Shown in pieces: positions 37,274-46,486 of a stretch of DNA of 64,000 nucleotides. The notes under the pieces were generated by a model. That model ran no database searches. It saw only the letters and a list, made by a program, of their open reading frames with translations, and was not told where the DNA came from. The stretch is from Mesonia sp. HuA40 (GTDB taxonomy: Bacteria > Bacteroidota > Bacteroidia > Flavobacteriales > Flavobacteriaceae), in NCBI RefSeq assembly GCF_008017835.1, contig NZ_VRLT01000005.1, positions 124,001 through 188,000 on the forward strand, in the 5' to 3' direction. A program made the position numbers and the translations under genes. Position 1 is the first letter of the stretch, and every line of letters begins with the position of its first letter.

Positions 37274-37304
37274 CAAATGTAAAAATTAATTTCAAAAAAG
37301 CAAA
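37274..37304 (-). promoter_or_regulatory. str/S10 supercluster promoter (-33 and -7 boxes)
   Basis: The minus strand reads TTTG, 19 bases, then TACATTTG, fitting the Bacteroidetes consensus TTTG-N19-21-TAnnTTTG in both boxes and spacing. It predicts a leader of about 48 bases before rpsL. It is the best two-box promoter in the window. Confidence 0.65.
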
Positions 37305-37310
37305 TTATAA

Positions 37311-37340
37311 TTGATTAATTTTCAATACAATTATACTTTG
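37311..37340 (+). promoter_or_regulatory. possible promoter of the Omp85-like gene
   Basis: TTG, 18 bases, then TATACTTTG: the -7 box has one extra base relative to TAnnTTTG. It lies back to back with the rpsL promoter and would give a leader of about 50 bases. Confidence 0.35.
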
Positions 37341-37396
37341 CATACACAAGTTTATTCGATTAATTTCGTTATCCTAAAAAGTACCATTAAAAATAA

Positions 37397-39073
37397 GTGA
37401 ACCGCACCTTCATACAAATAATACTTCTACTGTTAATAAGCTGTCCTTTGGGTTTTTCTCAAACAACCGTAAAAGCTTATATTTTAAACGCAGCAATCTC
37501 TATAGAAAAATCGGATACACTAGAAGTACTACAAACAAAATCCGTAAAGGAATTAAAACAAGTTTTAAACCAAAAAATAACCAATCTCCAAAAGCAAGGC
37601 TATTTAGATGCAGAATTCACTTCATTAAAAGCACAAAAAAACAATACCTATATATATAGATTAAAAAAAGGTAAACAATTTGAATACTTACATTTAAAAA
37701 TAACAGACAGTCTAGCGCAGGATTTAGCCGAATGTGATTTAAAAATTTTCAACAAAACAATTAAACTACCAATTTTTGATATAGAAGAGCAACTCACAAA
37801 AGTAAATAACTGTTTAGCCAATAAAGGCCAGCCTTTTTTACAACTCCAAGTAGTAAAGATTCGGAAACAAGACCACCAACTCTACGCTACTCTTGTGGTC
37901 AAATCATCTAAAAAGCGCCAACTCGATGAAATTATTATAAAAGGCTACTCCAATTTTCCTAAATCTTTTTTAAAACATCGCTTACAACTTATTACTGGAA
38001 AGAATTTCAACAAAGCAGAGATTTTGGAGAAATACAAACAAATCCAGCAATTAAATTTTGTCACAAGCATAAAACCACCCGAAATTTTATTCCAAAAAGA
38101 CAGCACCAAGCTATATCTATTTTTAAACAAACAACAGCAAAATGAATTTGATGGCTACTTAGGATTTTCAAATGAGGAACAGGGGAAATTTAATTTAAAC
38201 GGCTATTTAAATTTATCTCTACTAAACAATTTCAACCAAGGCGAACAAATAAATCTCTCTTATTTAAATAATGCCGAATCTCAATTAGAATTTAAAATAG
38301 CAGCAGAGCTTCCTTATCTATTTAATTCTCCAATTGGTATCAATCTAAATTTTAATTTATTACGCAAGGACAGTACTTTTACAAGAAATACTTTTGGGGC
38401 TCAGATACATTATAGTATTAAAAACTGGAAACCCTATATAGGCTACACCTCTATTAAGTCAAATCAAACCCAGTCAATCCCATCTTTTTCACAAAAAATA
38501 AATTTTAGCAACTACAACGCTAAATTCCTTCAAATAGGTGTTCGTCTCGACGTAAACCAAAAAAAAGATTTTTTCACCGCGCCCAGTTACCTAAACCTAA
38601 GCACTTCTTTTGGCTCACGAAAAGCAACTATCAATAGCTCTCAGCAAATTTACACGCTAAAGCACGCCCACTTCTTGCCAATTGCAAAACGAAGCGGAAT
38701 TCTTACATACCTAACGGCCCACTATTTAGAGAGCAAAGAATATTTTATTAACGAATTAAGCTTTTTTGGCGGAATTAACAGCTTTCGCGGAATTGAAGAA
38801 AACAGTTTAACGACAAATTTTTACGGTTTACTACAAACTGAATACCGTTTTAAGTTTGCCTCCAACTTTTATTTGCACAGCATTTTAGATTATGGTTTAT
38901 ACACACCTGCCCCTAACTCTTCACTGGAAAGTTTAACTAGCCTAGGTTTTGGTTTGGCTTTAAACACCAAAGCTGGTAAACTAGAGGTCATGTTTGCTAA
39001 TGCCAAATACCCTGGCACAGGCTTCAAATTTAGAAATACACTAGTACATCTCCGTCTTCAAAGCAGGTTTTAA
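37397..39073 (+). CDS. Omp85-superfamily (BamA/TamA-like) outer-membrane protein
   Basis: A 558-residue protein starting with GTG and a signal peptide (1-21, ending LGFSQ). Residues about 25-245 contain short POTRA-like units, for example ELKQVLNQKITNLQKQGYLD and LDEIIIKGYSNFPKSFLKHR followed by LITGKNFNKAEILEKYKQIQ. The remaining 310 residues look like a 16-strand barrel. The FFGGINSFRGIEEN motif near residue 455 corresponds to the conserved VRGF/Y motif of Omp85 barrels, and the C-terminus ends in Phe (LRLQSRF). It may insert, assemble or export outer-membrane or surface proteins. It is too short and diverged to be BamA itself. Confidence 0.75.
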   Translation: MNRTFIQIILLLLISCPLGFSQTTVKAYILNAAISIEKSDTLEVLQTKSVKELKQVLNQKITNLQKQGYLDAEFTSLKAQKNNTYIYRLKKGKQFEYLHLKITDSLAQDLAECDLKIFNKTIKLPIFDIEEQLTKVNNCLANKGQPFLQLQVVKIRKQDHQLYATLVVKSSKKRQLDEIIIKGYSNFPKSFLKHRLQLITGKNFNKAEILEKYKQIQQLNFVTSIKPPEILFQKDSTKLYLFLNKQQQNEFDGYLGFSNEEQGKFNLNGYLNLSLLNNFNQGEQINLSYLNNAESQLEFKIAAELPYLFNSPIGINLNFNLLRKDSTFTRNTFGAQIHYSIKNWKPYIGYTSIKSNQTQSIPSFSQKINFSNYNAKFLQIGVRLDVNQKKDFFTAPSYLNLSTSFGSRKATINSSQQIYTLKHAHFLPIAKRSGILTYLTAHYLESKEYFINELSFFGGINSFRGIEENSLTTNFYGLLQTEYRFKFASNFYLHSILDYGLYTPAPNSSLESLTSLGFGLALNTKAGKLEVMFANAKYPGTGFKFRNTLVHLRLQSRF

Positions 39074-39189
39074 AACCCTCCTATTTCTTGCTTATTCAAA
39101 GTGTTAAAAATTAATTTTAGTAAAAATAAGTTGCATTATTAAGTATTTATTAAGATTTTTGACGTTGGCTAATTCAAATAAATTACAAA

Positions 39190-42144
39190 ATGAAAACAAA
39201 GTTTAGTGGAATTTTGACGCTATTTCTAGCGTTTATGGTGCAACTATCGTTTGCCCAACAAAAATCAGTTTCCGGAACGGTTACCGACGATACCGGTATG
39301 CCGTTGCCAGGAGTTAACATTATTATTAAAGGAACGTCTTCTGGTACGCAATCAGATTTTGATGGTAATTACAGCTTAAATGCTACCCAAGGAGATGTTT
39401 TAGAATTTACTTACATTGGTTTCCAAACTCAACAAGTTACTGTTGGTGCGGCAAATACTTACAATGTATCTATGAAAGCAGGTAACGAGTTAGACGAGAT
39501 CGTTGTGACTGGTTACTCAAGCATAGACAAAACAAAGTATGCGGGTTCTATTTCAACCGTTAAGGCTGAGGCATTAGAGTCTGTGCCAATTCCTTCTTTT
39601 GACCAAGTATTACAAGGTCAAGCAGCAGGTCTTCAGGTTTCTGCAGGTTCTGGTCAACCAGGTTCATCTGCACGTGTTAGAATTCGTGGTAACGGATCTA
39701 TTAATGGAAACAACAACCCATTATACATCGTAGACGGTATTCAAATTTCGGCTGGTGATTTTTCTGCCTTAAACTCAAACGATTTTGACCGAGTAGATGT
39801 ATTAAAAGATGCAAGTGCAACCGCTCTTTACGGATCTCGTGGAGCAAACGGTGTAATTGTAGTAACTACTAAGAAAGGTTCTTTCTCTCAAGCTACTACT
39901 TTCAACTACAAATCGTCAATTGGTTTTACTGAAATTAGCGAACCTCGCTTTGAAATGATGAACTCTAGCCAGTTATTAAATTTCCAAAGGACAATCAATC
40001 GTGGAGTTGGGGCTGGTTTAACCGATGCTGAAATTGCAGAGTTAGCTCAGGTAAATACTAATTGGAGCGATGTGTTCTTTAGAACTGGTACCGTAAATAC
40101 TCAAGAATTAAGTATGAATGGTGGTAATGAAAACACCCGTTTTTTTAGCAGTGTACAGTATTTAGATCAAGAGGGTTTAATTAAACGTTCTGGATTACAG
40201 CGTTTTACTTTACGTAACAACTTAGAGCACAGACCAAATGAAAAAACTCAAATTGGTTTAAACACCCAGTTAGCGTTTACGAAACAATCTAGAATTGATT
40301 CGGAAAATTCTGTTACCTTACAAAACCCTTTTGCTGCCGCTTATTTAGGATCACCTTACCACCCAGTATATGACGAAAACGGAGATTTCGCAACCGGTGG
40401 AGGACGTGTAGGTCCCAATGCATTAGAGCACTTATTAAGAAGTGATAACGATCGTTTAAGAACTAAGATTGTAGCTTCTGGTTTTGCCAAAAGAGAGATT
40501 TTTGATAATGTAACCGCTGGAATCAACTTAGGGGTAGATTATGAGCAGACTAACGTTGTTCGATTTACAGACCCTAACACAGAATACGGTCGTACTACTA
40601 CTCCTGGAAATGCAGGACGTTATAACGAAGCTAACTCTTACGAAGCCAATTTCACTTCTACTACGAACATTGGTTATGCTAACACTTTTAATGAAAAGCA
40701 CGACTTCAGTATCGACGGTTATATAGAGTACTACAAGAATCATTATAGATCTAGTAGCTTTACCGGTTACGGAATCAACGAATTATTAATTGGTTACCCA
40801 GCTGGTATTACTGCTGGAACTCCAGATAACGAGCTTATTCCTACTGTAGGTGGTACGGATTTTGAAGAAGGCTTATTTTCTTATTTCGCAATCGCTGATT
40901 ACGGTTACGACGATAGATTTGGTATCGGTGGATCGATCAGACGTGATGCTTCAAGTTTCTTTGCCGAATCTAACAAATGGGCAACTTTCTGGTCTGTAGC
41001 AGGTCGTTGGAACATTAGTGAAGAGGCCTTTATGCAAGATGTAAGCTTTGTTAACAACTTAAAATTCAAAGCTAGTTATGGTACTGCGGGAAATAAAGAT
41101 GCAATTGGTGCATTTCGTTATGCTACTGGATACGGACAAGTATCTTATGCAGGTAATCCTGGATTTGCCCCTACTAACATCGGAAACCCAGATTTAAAAT
41201 GGGAAATATCTAACCAATTGAATACTGGTTTTGATTTCGATTTATTCGATTACAGATTATCAGGAAGCGTTGAGTACTACAACAACAAAACTACCGAATT
41301 ATTTATTCGAGAAAATTTAAGTGCTACATCTGGAACTACTTTCATTGATAGCAACTCTGGAGAAATGAGAAATTCAGGGATTGATTTATCATTAAACTAC
41401 AACCTTTTAAGAGGTGAAGGGCGTGATGAAGTAAACATTAATTTAAATTTCAACGGAAACTATAACAAAAATGAAATTTTAGATTTAGGACAAGTTAGCG
41501 AATTCGAATTAGGTACATCTATTATCCGGGAAGGTTTGCCATTAGGGACTCACTATTTTGTAGGTTGGGCTGGAGTAAACCCAGCAAACGGACAACCGTT
41601 GTATACCGACAAAGACGGTAATGTAACCAACGTATACTCTGAGGATAACTCTAGAGCAGATTTTGGAAGCTTTAACCCTGAGTATACAGGTGGTTTTGGT
41701 GGAGATATTTCTTACAAAGGTTTCACCTTATCTACATTGTTCACTTTCCAGGCAGAATACTACCGTTTCAACAACCAAACTTTCTTCCAAGAAAATCCTA
41801 ACTTTGCACAGTATAACTTGAGCACTAAAATGTTAGATATGTGGAAACAACCTGGTGATGTAACTGAAGTACAGAGCTACCTTTACAACAGAGAGTCTAC
41901 CTCTAAAGATATCGAAGATGCATCTTTCTTAAGATGGAGAAACGTAACTTTATCTTACAACTTCTCTGATGACGTAGTAGATGCTTTAAAATATTTCAAA
42001 GGAATCCGCGTTTATGGTATGGCACAAAACTTAGCCACTTGGACCAAGTTTACAGGCTTTGATCCTGAAGATGATGACAATATCGCACAGTACGAATACC
42101 CTACTCCAACAACCATCACTTTTGGTGTAGACTTAAAATTTTAA
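39190..42144 (+). CDS. SusC/RagA-family TonB-linked outer-membrane transporter
   Basis: A 984-residue SusC-type barrel. The order is signal peptide (1-22), carboxypeptidase-regulatory-like domain (about 25-100, VSGTVTDDTGMPLPGVNIII), then a plug with the ELDEIVVTGYSS TonB-box-like region near residue 100 and VRIRGNGSINGNNNPLYIVD, DVLKDASATALYGSRGANGV at about 165-225. A long barrel follows and ends FGVDLKF. It pairs with the next gene's SusD lipoprotein to import a bulky ligand. Neighbouring genes contain a protease but no glycoside hydrolase, so peptides (as in RagAB) are a better guess than glycans. By eye its codons (AAC, TTC, TAC, GGT) look more biased than the neighbours', consistent with high expression. 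Confidence 0.95.
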   Translation: MKTKFSGILTLFLAFMVQLSFAQQKSVSGTVTDDTGMPLPGVNIIIKGTSSGTQSDFDGNYSLNATQGDVLEFTYIGFQTQQVTVGAANTYNVSMKAGNELDEIVVTGYSSIDKTKYAGSISTVKAEALESVPIPSFDQVLQGQAAGLQVSAGSGQPGSSARVRIRGNGSINGNNNPLYIVDGIQISAGDFSALNSNDFDRVDVLKDASATALYGSRGANGVIVVTTKKGSFSQATTFNYKSSIGFTEISEPRFEMMNSSQLLNFQRTINRGVGAGLTDAEIAELAQVNTNWSDVFFRTGTVNTQELSMNGGNENTRFFSSVQYLDQEGLIKRSGLQRFTLRNNLEHRPNEKTQIGLNTQLAFTKQSRIDSENSVTLQNPFAAAYLGSPYHPVYDENGDFATGGGRVGPNALEHLLRSDNDRLRTKIVASGFAKREIFDNVTAGINLGVDYEQTNVVRFTDPNTEYGRTTTPGNAGRYNEANSYEANFTSTTNIGYANTFNEKHDFSIDGYIEYYKNHYRSSSFTGYGINELLIGYPAGITAGTPDNELIPTVGGTDFEEGLFSYFAIADYGYDDRFGIGGSIRRDASSFFAESNKWATFWSVAGRWNISEEAFMQDVSFVNNLKFKASYGTAGNKDAIGAFRYATGYGQVSYAGNPGFAPTNIGNPDLKWEISNQLNTGFDFDLFDYRLSGSVEYYNNKTTELFIRENLSATSGTTFIDSNSGEMRNSGIDLSLNYNLLRGEGRDEVNINLNFNGNYNKNEILDLGQVSEFELGTSIIREGLPLGTHYFVGWAGVNPANGQPLYTDKDGNVTNVYSEDNSRADFGSFNPEYTGGFGGDISYKGFTLSTLFTFQAEYYRFNNQTFFQENPNFAQYNLSTKMLDMWKQPGDVTEVQSYLYNRESTSKDIEDASFLRWRNVTLSYNFSDDVVDALKYFKGIRVYGMAQNLATWTKFTGFDPEDDDNIAQYEYPTPTTITFGVDLKF

Positions 42145-42150
42145 TCTCCT

Positions 42151-43554
42151 ATGAAAAATATATTTAAATTTAAATTAATTTTATTGGCCATTCTTACCGT
42201 GGTATCTTGTAAAGATGCTTATGAGGTTGAGCCAAAAGATGAAGTGTTTGAAGAGAACGCTTTTAATACTGTTGATCAGTTAGAGACCGGTTTATACGGA
42301 GTGTATAGCGGTATATCTGGATCTGCTTTAATCGATTTTACCTCAAAGTTTGTTGATGACTTAACAATCGCGGCTTCTAACCGTGGACAAGGAATTCAAG
42401 TATTCACATGGTCAATCAACTCAGGTACAAATGAGCCAGAATCAATCTGGAACAATTATTACCTTGTGATCAACCGTGCTAACCGTATTTTGCGTGCAGC
42501 AGAGGGAATTGAGGCTACTACAGAAGCAGAGCAAGAGAAAAAAGACCGAATTGTTGCTGAATTATATGCTATTCGCGGATTTGCGCACTTTGATTTAATG
42601 CGTCTTTATTCTGCAAGCTACGAGCCAAATGCTGAGTCTGTGCCAATCGTAGACCGTGTTTGGGTATACGAGCAGCCAGCTAGAAACACTGTTGAAGACG
42701 TAGCAAAATTTATTAGCGATGATTTCAAAGCAGCACAAGATATTTTTGCAAATTTACCTGCCTCTACAGACATCAACAGAATGTCTAGTTTAGCAGTTAC
42801 CGCTTACCAAGCTCGTTTGGCTTTGTATACAGGAGATATACCTGGAGCTATTAATTTTTCTACAGAAGTAATTAATAACTCTACTTTAGCTAATTCTCAA
42901 ACTGAATACTTAGGTATTTGGGCAGATGAATTCACTAGTGAAACTTTATGGCAATTAGCCAGAACACCTGGTCAAGGAGCAATTGGTACTATATTTACCG
43001 ATACCAACGGAGATGTTTTCTTTAATGTTTCTGAAGAAATGTTAAACACTTTAAACAACAACGATTGGACAGATGACCATAGAACATTTGCTGTATTAGA
43101 TACACAAAACTTTGATCCTGCCAACCTACAAGTTGGAAAATACTTAGGTTCTGAGGCTAACCCATTTTTGAATAACATCAAAATGATTAGAACTTCAGAA
43201 ATGTATTTAATTCGTGCAGAAGCATACGCTAGAGATAACAAATTAGGTTTAGCCTCTACCGATATGGAAACTTTAAAAAATGCAAGAAAAGATATTACTG
43301 TAACTGTAGGTTATGCTTCGCAAGCTAATGCTTTAGCTGATATTTTAGAAGAAAGAAGAATTGAATTAGCTTACGAGGGTCACAGAATGTTTGACTTGAG
43401 AAGATATGACTTAGGTGTAGACCGTTTACCTAACGATTGTGATAACGCTGCTGGAGCTTGCTCATTAGATAGCGGTGATTATAGATTTGCTTTACCAATT
43501 CCACAATCTGAGCGTTTTGCAAATGATAACATTTCACAAAACCCAGGTTACTAA
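42151..43554 (+). CDS. SusD/RagB-family surface lipoprotein
   Basis: A 467-residue SusD-type lid protein. A lipoprotein signal ends LTVVSC, with Cys as the lipidated residue near position 20. Tetratricopeptide-like helices follow, with AELYAIRGFAHFDLMRLYS near residue 130. The C-terminal SusD signature is YLIRAEAYARDNKLGLASTD then ILEERRIELAYEGHRMFDLR, ending ISQNPGY. It lies 6 bases after the SusC gene and would cap that barrel on the cell surface. Confidence 0.95.
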   Translation: MKNIFKFKLILLAILTVVSCKDAYEVEPKDEVFEENAFNTVDQLETGLYGVYSGISGSALIDFTSKFVDDLTIAASNRGQGIQVFTWSINSGTNEPESIWNNYYLVINRANRILRAAEGIEATTEAEQEKKDRIVAELYAIRGFAHFDLMRLYSASYEPNAESVPIVDRVWVYEQPARNTVEDVAKFISDDFKAAQDIFANLPASTDINRMSSLAVTAYQARLALYTGDIPGAINFSTEVINNSTLANSQTEYLGIWADEFTSETLWQLARTPGQGAIGTIFTDTNGDVFFNVSEEMLNTLNNNDWTDDHRTFAVLDTQNFDPANLQVGKYLGSEANPFLNNIKMIRTSEMYLIRAEAYARDNKLGLASTDMETLKNARKDITVTVGYASQANALADILEERRIELAYEGHRMFDLRRYDLGVDRLPNDCDNAAGACSLDSGDYRFALPIPQSERFANDNISQNPGY

Positions 43555-43566
43555 AAAATTAAAACT

Positions 43567-44361
43567 ATGAAAAAATTATTTTTATTATTATTTGTAGCTT
43601 CATTCGCATTTGTTTCTTGTGATGAGAATGAAGATCCACAAACTTATCAGGGTGATAGTTTAACCTATTTTGCTGATGGAACAACAAGCACATTTTTTGT
43701 TGAAGAGAATGCTACTGAAGGATATAAAATTCCTGTTGGTGTAACCGACAAAGCTGCTACCGACAGAACGTTTACCGTTAGTGTTGATGCAGATTTGACT
43801 ACTGCTACACCAGACCAGTATAGCGTTGGTACTTCTTTTGTGATTCCTGCAAACGAGCACATTGGATATATCGAAGTACAAGGAAACTATGACAATATTG
43901 CTTTAGAAGGTTCTATTCTTGCTCTAAAATTAGAAAGCATAGAGGGGTCTAATATTGCAGATTTCGATAATGTATACCAATTAAAATTAAGTCAGTTTTG
44001 CCCATTTGATATCGCATTAGAATATAACGGAACTGCCTCTATTGTAGGTCAAGGTCCTGTAAATTCTTACGATGTTGAATTGGTTCCTACTGGTAATTTA
44101 AATGAGTACAACGTAGCCACCATTTGGGGAGACTTCGTAGCTGCGGCTACTGGGGACCCATCGTATGCTGGAGACTATCAATATGCTGGTGTATTAAGCA
44201 TTGATTGTTTAGGCGTAGTGACCTACTCAAGTGACGAAGCCAGCCTTCCTGGAGGTACTGGTACTTACAATGAAGGTACAGGTAACATCACTATAATCTT
44301 AGATCAAGAGTTGTTCACCAATCCTTTCCAAGTAGAAGTTGTTTTAACACCAAAAAACTAA
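43567..44361 (+). CDS. surface lipoprotein of the SusCD locus, beta-sandwich-like
   Basis: A 264-residue lipoprotein with signal MKKLFLLLFVASFAFVSC. Residues 45-145 resemble a Calx-beta/Ig-like repeat (FTVSVDADLTTATPDQYSVG, then TSFVIPANEHIGYIEVQGN and ALKLESIEG). Residues 150-264 form a second, beta-rich domain with two Cys (CPFD, SIDCLG). Such genes directly after SusD often encode ligand-binding SusE/F-like or DUF-type lipoproteins. The ligand is unknown. It is followed by a strong terminator. Confidence 0.8.
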   Translation: MKKLFLLLFVASFAFVSCDENEDPQTYQGDSLTYFADGTTSTFFVEENATEGYKIPVGVTDKAATDRTFTVSVDADLTTATPDQYSVGTSFVIPANEHIGYIEVQGNYDNIALEGSILALKLESIEGSNIADFDNVYQLKLSQFCPFDIALEYNGTASIVGQGPVNSYDVELVPTGNLNEYNVATIWGDFVAAATGDPSYAGDYQYAGVLSIDCLGVVTYSSDEASLPGGTGTYNEGTGNITIILDQELFTNPFQVEVVLTPKN

Positions 44362-44381
44362 GAGTAACTCTCTAACGTTTT

Positions 44382-44416
44382 TAAAAGGGCTAATCAAAGT
44401 GATTAGCCCTTTTTTA
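44382..44416 (+). terminator. terminator of the SusCD-lipoprotein operon
   Basis: AAAAGGGCTAATC and GATTAGCCCTTTT form a 13-base-pair perfect stem around AAAGT, followed by more Ts. It isolates the protease gene downstream from the SusCD genes. Confidence 0.92.
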
Positions 44417-44469
44417 TATTTACATTTTCGTTTTTCTAAAAAAAATCTTAAATTGTGCAAAAAAATTTT

Positions 44470-46410
44470 ATGAAATTAAATAGACTACTATCACTAGGTT
44501 TTGTTTTAACCTCTGGTTTAGCTTTATCTCAAACAGCAAGCGAGGTGAAACAAATTCAAAAACAGAACCAACCTATTAAAATAGAATTAGCTCAAGAACT
44601 TGCAAACAATCTTGAAGCTAAAAGAAATGAAGCCAGAAAAAAAGCTGAGAGTTTTGGTATTTCTATTGATAGAATAGAAAACAACAAACGCTATAATTTA
44701 GTAGGCTTTGAAAACGGTAAACCTATTTACCGAACTACACATAATCTCGATGCAGCCAAGTCAACTCGTGCTAATTTTCTATGGCAAGGAGGCTCTTTAG
44801 GATTAAATCTAGAGGGGCAAAACATGACGATAGGAATATGGGACGGGGGTCGCGTACGAAAAGATCACCAAGAATTTGCTACTGCTTCAGGCTCTAGAGT
44901 TGTATTAGGAGATGCCACACCATTTAATCAAGATGAGTTTGATTCTCACGGTACCCACGTAGGAGGAACCATGGCTGCGGCAGGAACAAACCCTAACGCT
45001 AAAGGTATGGCTCCCCAGGCTACTTTGGTATCTTACAACTGGACCTCAGATTTAAGCGAAGTAGACACAGAAGCACAAAACGGCCTCTTAATTTCAAACC
45101 ATTCTTATGGTATTCCTGTAAACGATGGTGGAAGTCAAAATGCTCCTACCTGGATGATGGGTTGCTATGACACACAAGCTCGTCTATGGGATTTAAAAGC
45201 AAATGCCTACCCGTACTACTTAATGGTAGTATCGGCTGGTAACGACGGACAATCGAGTTACCAAGGCGGTTTAAGGGCTGGATATGATAAATTAACCGGA
45301 GAGAAGAACGCCAAAAATAACCTAGTAGTAGGAAATGCACAAGACGCAAGTGTTGATCCAAGCAGCGGTGAGCTTTTATTTCCTGTTTTTATTAATTCAG
45401 GAAGTAGTCAAGGACCATCTGATGATGGCCGTATAAAACCAGATGTTGTAGGAAACGGCACGCAAGTATTTTCGCCAGTTGACGCGTCTACAGCTTCTTA
45501 CGCCACCTTTTCTGGAACTTCAATGGCTGCTCCAAATGTTGCGGGAACATTAACTTTAGTTCAACAATATTACAATCAAGAAAAAACTAATTTCATGTTG
45601 TCTTCTAGTTTAAGAGCCCTTGCCATTCATACTGCAGACGATTTAGGTAACACCGGACCGGACGCTAGATACGGATGGGGATTAGTAAATGCAAAAAAAG
45701 CGATTGAAGTAATTCAAGATTCTCAAACAGATAACGCTAGAATTGAAGAAGTTGATCTTGACAATGGAGACACTTTTACTTTTACCGTAACTAAAGATCC
45801 TAGTCAAGATTTACGCGTAACAATTGCTTGGAACGATCCTGCAGGAAATGCTAAAGACGGACAGTTGAATAGCCCTACCCCTGCCCTTGTGAACGATTTA
45901 GATTTACGTGTCACCAACCAAGCTACTAATACTACTTTATTACCTTATCGCTTAAACTTAAGTAATGTTGCGGCACCAGCCACTTTAGGTGACAACACTG
46001 TTGATAACGTTGAAAGTATTCTTGTTGAAAGTACAGATGCGAATACTTACGAAATAAAGGTAAGCCATAAAGGTTCTTTGAGCGGAAGCAGCCAAATGGT
46101 AAGTATCGTAGTATCTGGAGTACAATCTACTAGCTTAAGCGCAGAACAGGTTACTCTTTCAGAAGATATTTCAGTTTGGCCAAACCCTGTACGTGGTGCT
46201 AGTGATATAAATATTGCTTTGGGAGATAATATCAATGCTAATGCTCAAGTAAAATTATATGACTTACAGGGAAGATTAGTAGCCAATAAAAATTATGACA
46301 ATACTAACGGTAATCTAAAATTATCTACAGCGTCTTTGCAACGTGGTGTTTATATTTTACAAGTTGGTGTTAACGGAGAAAACTATCAACATAAGATTTT
46401 GATAGAGTAA
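44470..46410 (+). CDS. subtilisin-like (S8) serine protease with T9SS sorting domain
   Basis: A 646-residue exported protease. A signal peptide (1-21, ending LALSQ) and a propeptide-like helical stretch (22-95) precede the S8 catalytic domain. That domain carries Asp125 (GIWDGG), His160 (DSHGTHVGG) and Ser351 (FSGTSMAAPNVAG). A beta-sandwich P-like domain (about 420-560) follows, then a type A T9SS C-terminal domain (VWPNPVRGAS, VKLYDLQGRLV, GVYILQV, HKILIE). It should be secreted across the outer membrane by the Por system and anchored or released. I use the ATG before KLNRLLSLGF; a GTG five codons upstream would add a poor prefix to the signal peptide. It has its own terminator. Confidence 0.93.
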   Translation: MKLNRLLSLGFVLTSGLALSQTASEVKQIQKQNQPIKIELAQELANNLEAKRNEARKKAESFGISIDRIENNKRYNLVGFENGKPIYRTTHNLDAAKSTRANFLWQGGSLGLNLEGQNMTIGIWDGGRVRKDHQEFATASGSRVVLGDATPFNQDEFDSHGTHVGGTMAAAGTNPNAKGMAPQATLVSYNWTSDLSEVDTEAQNGLLISNHSYGIPVNDGGSQNAPTWMMGCYDTQARLWDLKANAYPYYLMVVSAGNDGQSSYQGGLRAGYDKLTGEKNAKNNLVVGNAQDASVDPSSGELLFPVFINSGSSQGPSDDGRIKPDVVGNGTQVFSPVDASTASYATFSGTSMAAPNVAGTLTLVQQYYNQEKTNFMLSSSLRALAIHTADDLGNTGPDARYGWGLVNAKKAIEVIQDSQTDNARIEEVDLDNGDTFTFTVTKDPSQDLRVTIAWNDPAGNAKDGQLNSPTPALVNDLDLRVTNQATNTTLLPYRLNLSNVAAPATLGDNTVDNVESILVESTDANTYEIKVSHKGSLSGSSQMVSIVVSGVQSTSLSAEQVTLSEDISVWPNPVRGASDINIALGDNINANAQVKLYDLQGRLVANKNYDNTNGNLKLSTASLQRGVYILQVGVNGENYQHKILIE

Positions 46411-46433
46411 AACCTATTTAATTTAATTTATAT

Positions 46434-46470
46434 AAATAGGGTTTGATTAAATCAAACCCTATTTTTGTTT
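46434..46470 (+). terminator. terminator of the S8 protease gene
   Basis: AAATAGGGTTTGAT and ATCAAACCCTATTT form a 14-base-pair stem around TAA, followed by T-rich sequence. It lies just ahead of rlmB, with only 16 bases left before that ATG. Confidence 0.92.
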
Positions 46471-46486
46471 TTTAATAAATATTAAA

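Noticed and set aside
44455-44469. GTG start for the S8 protease
   Set aside because: The ATG five codons later gives a cleaner signal peptide.
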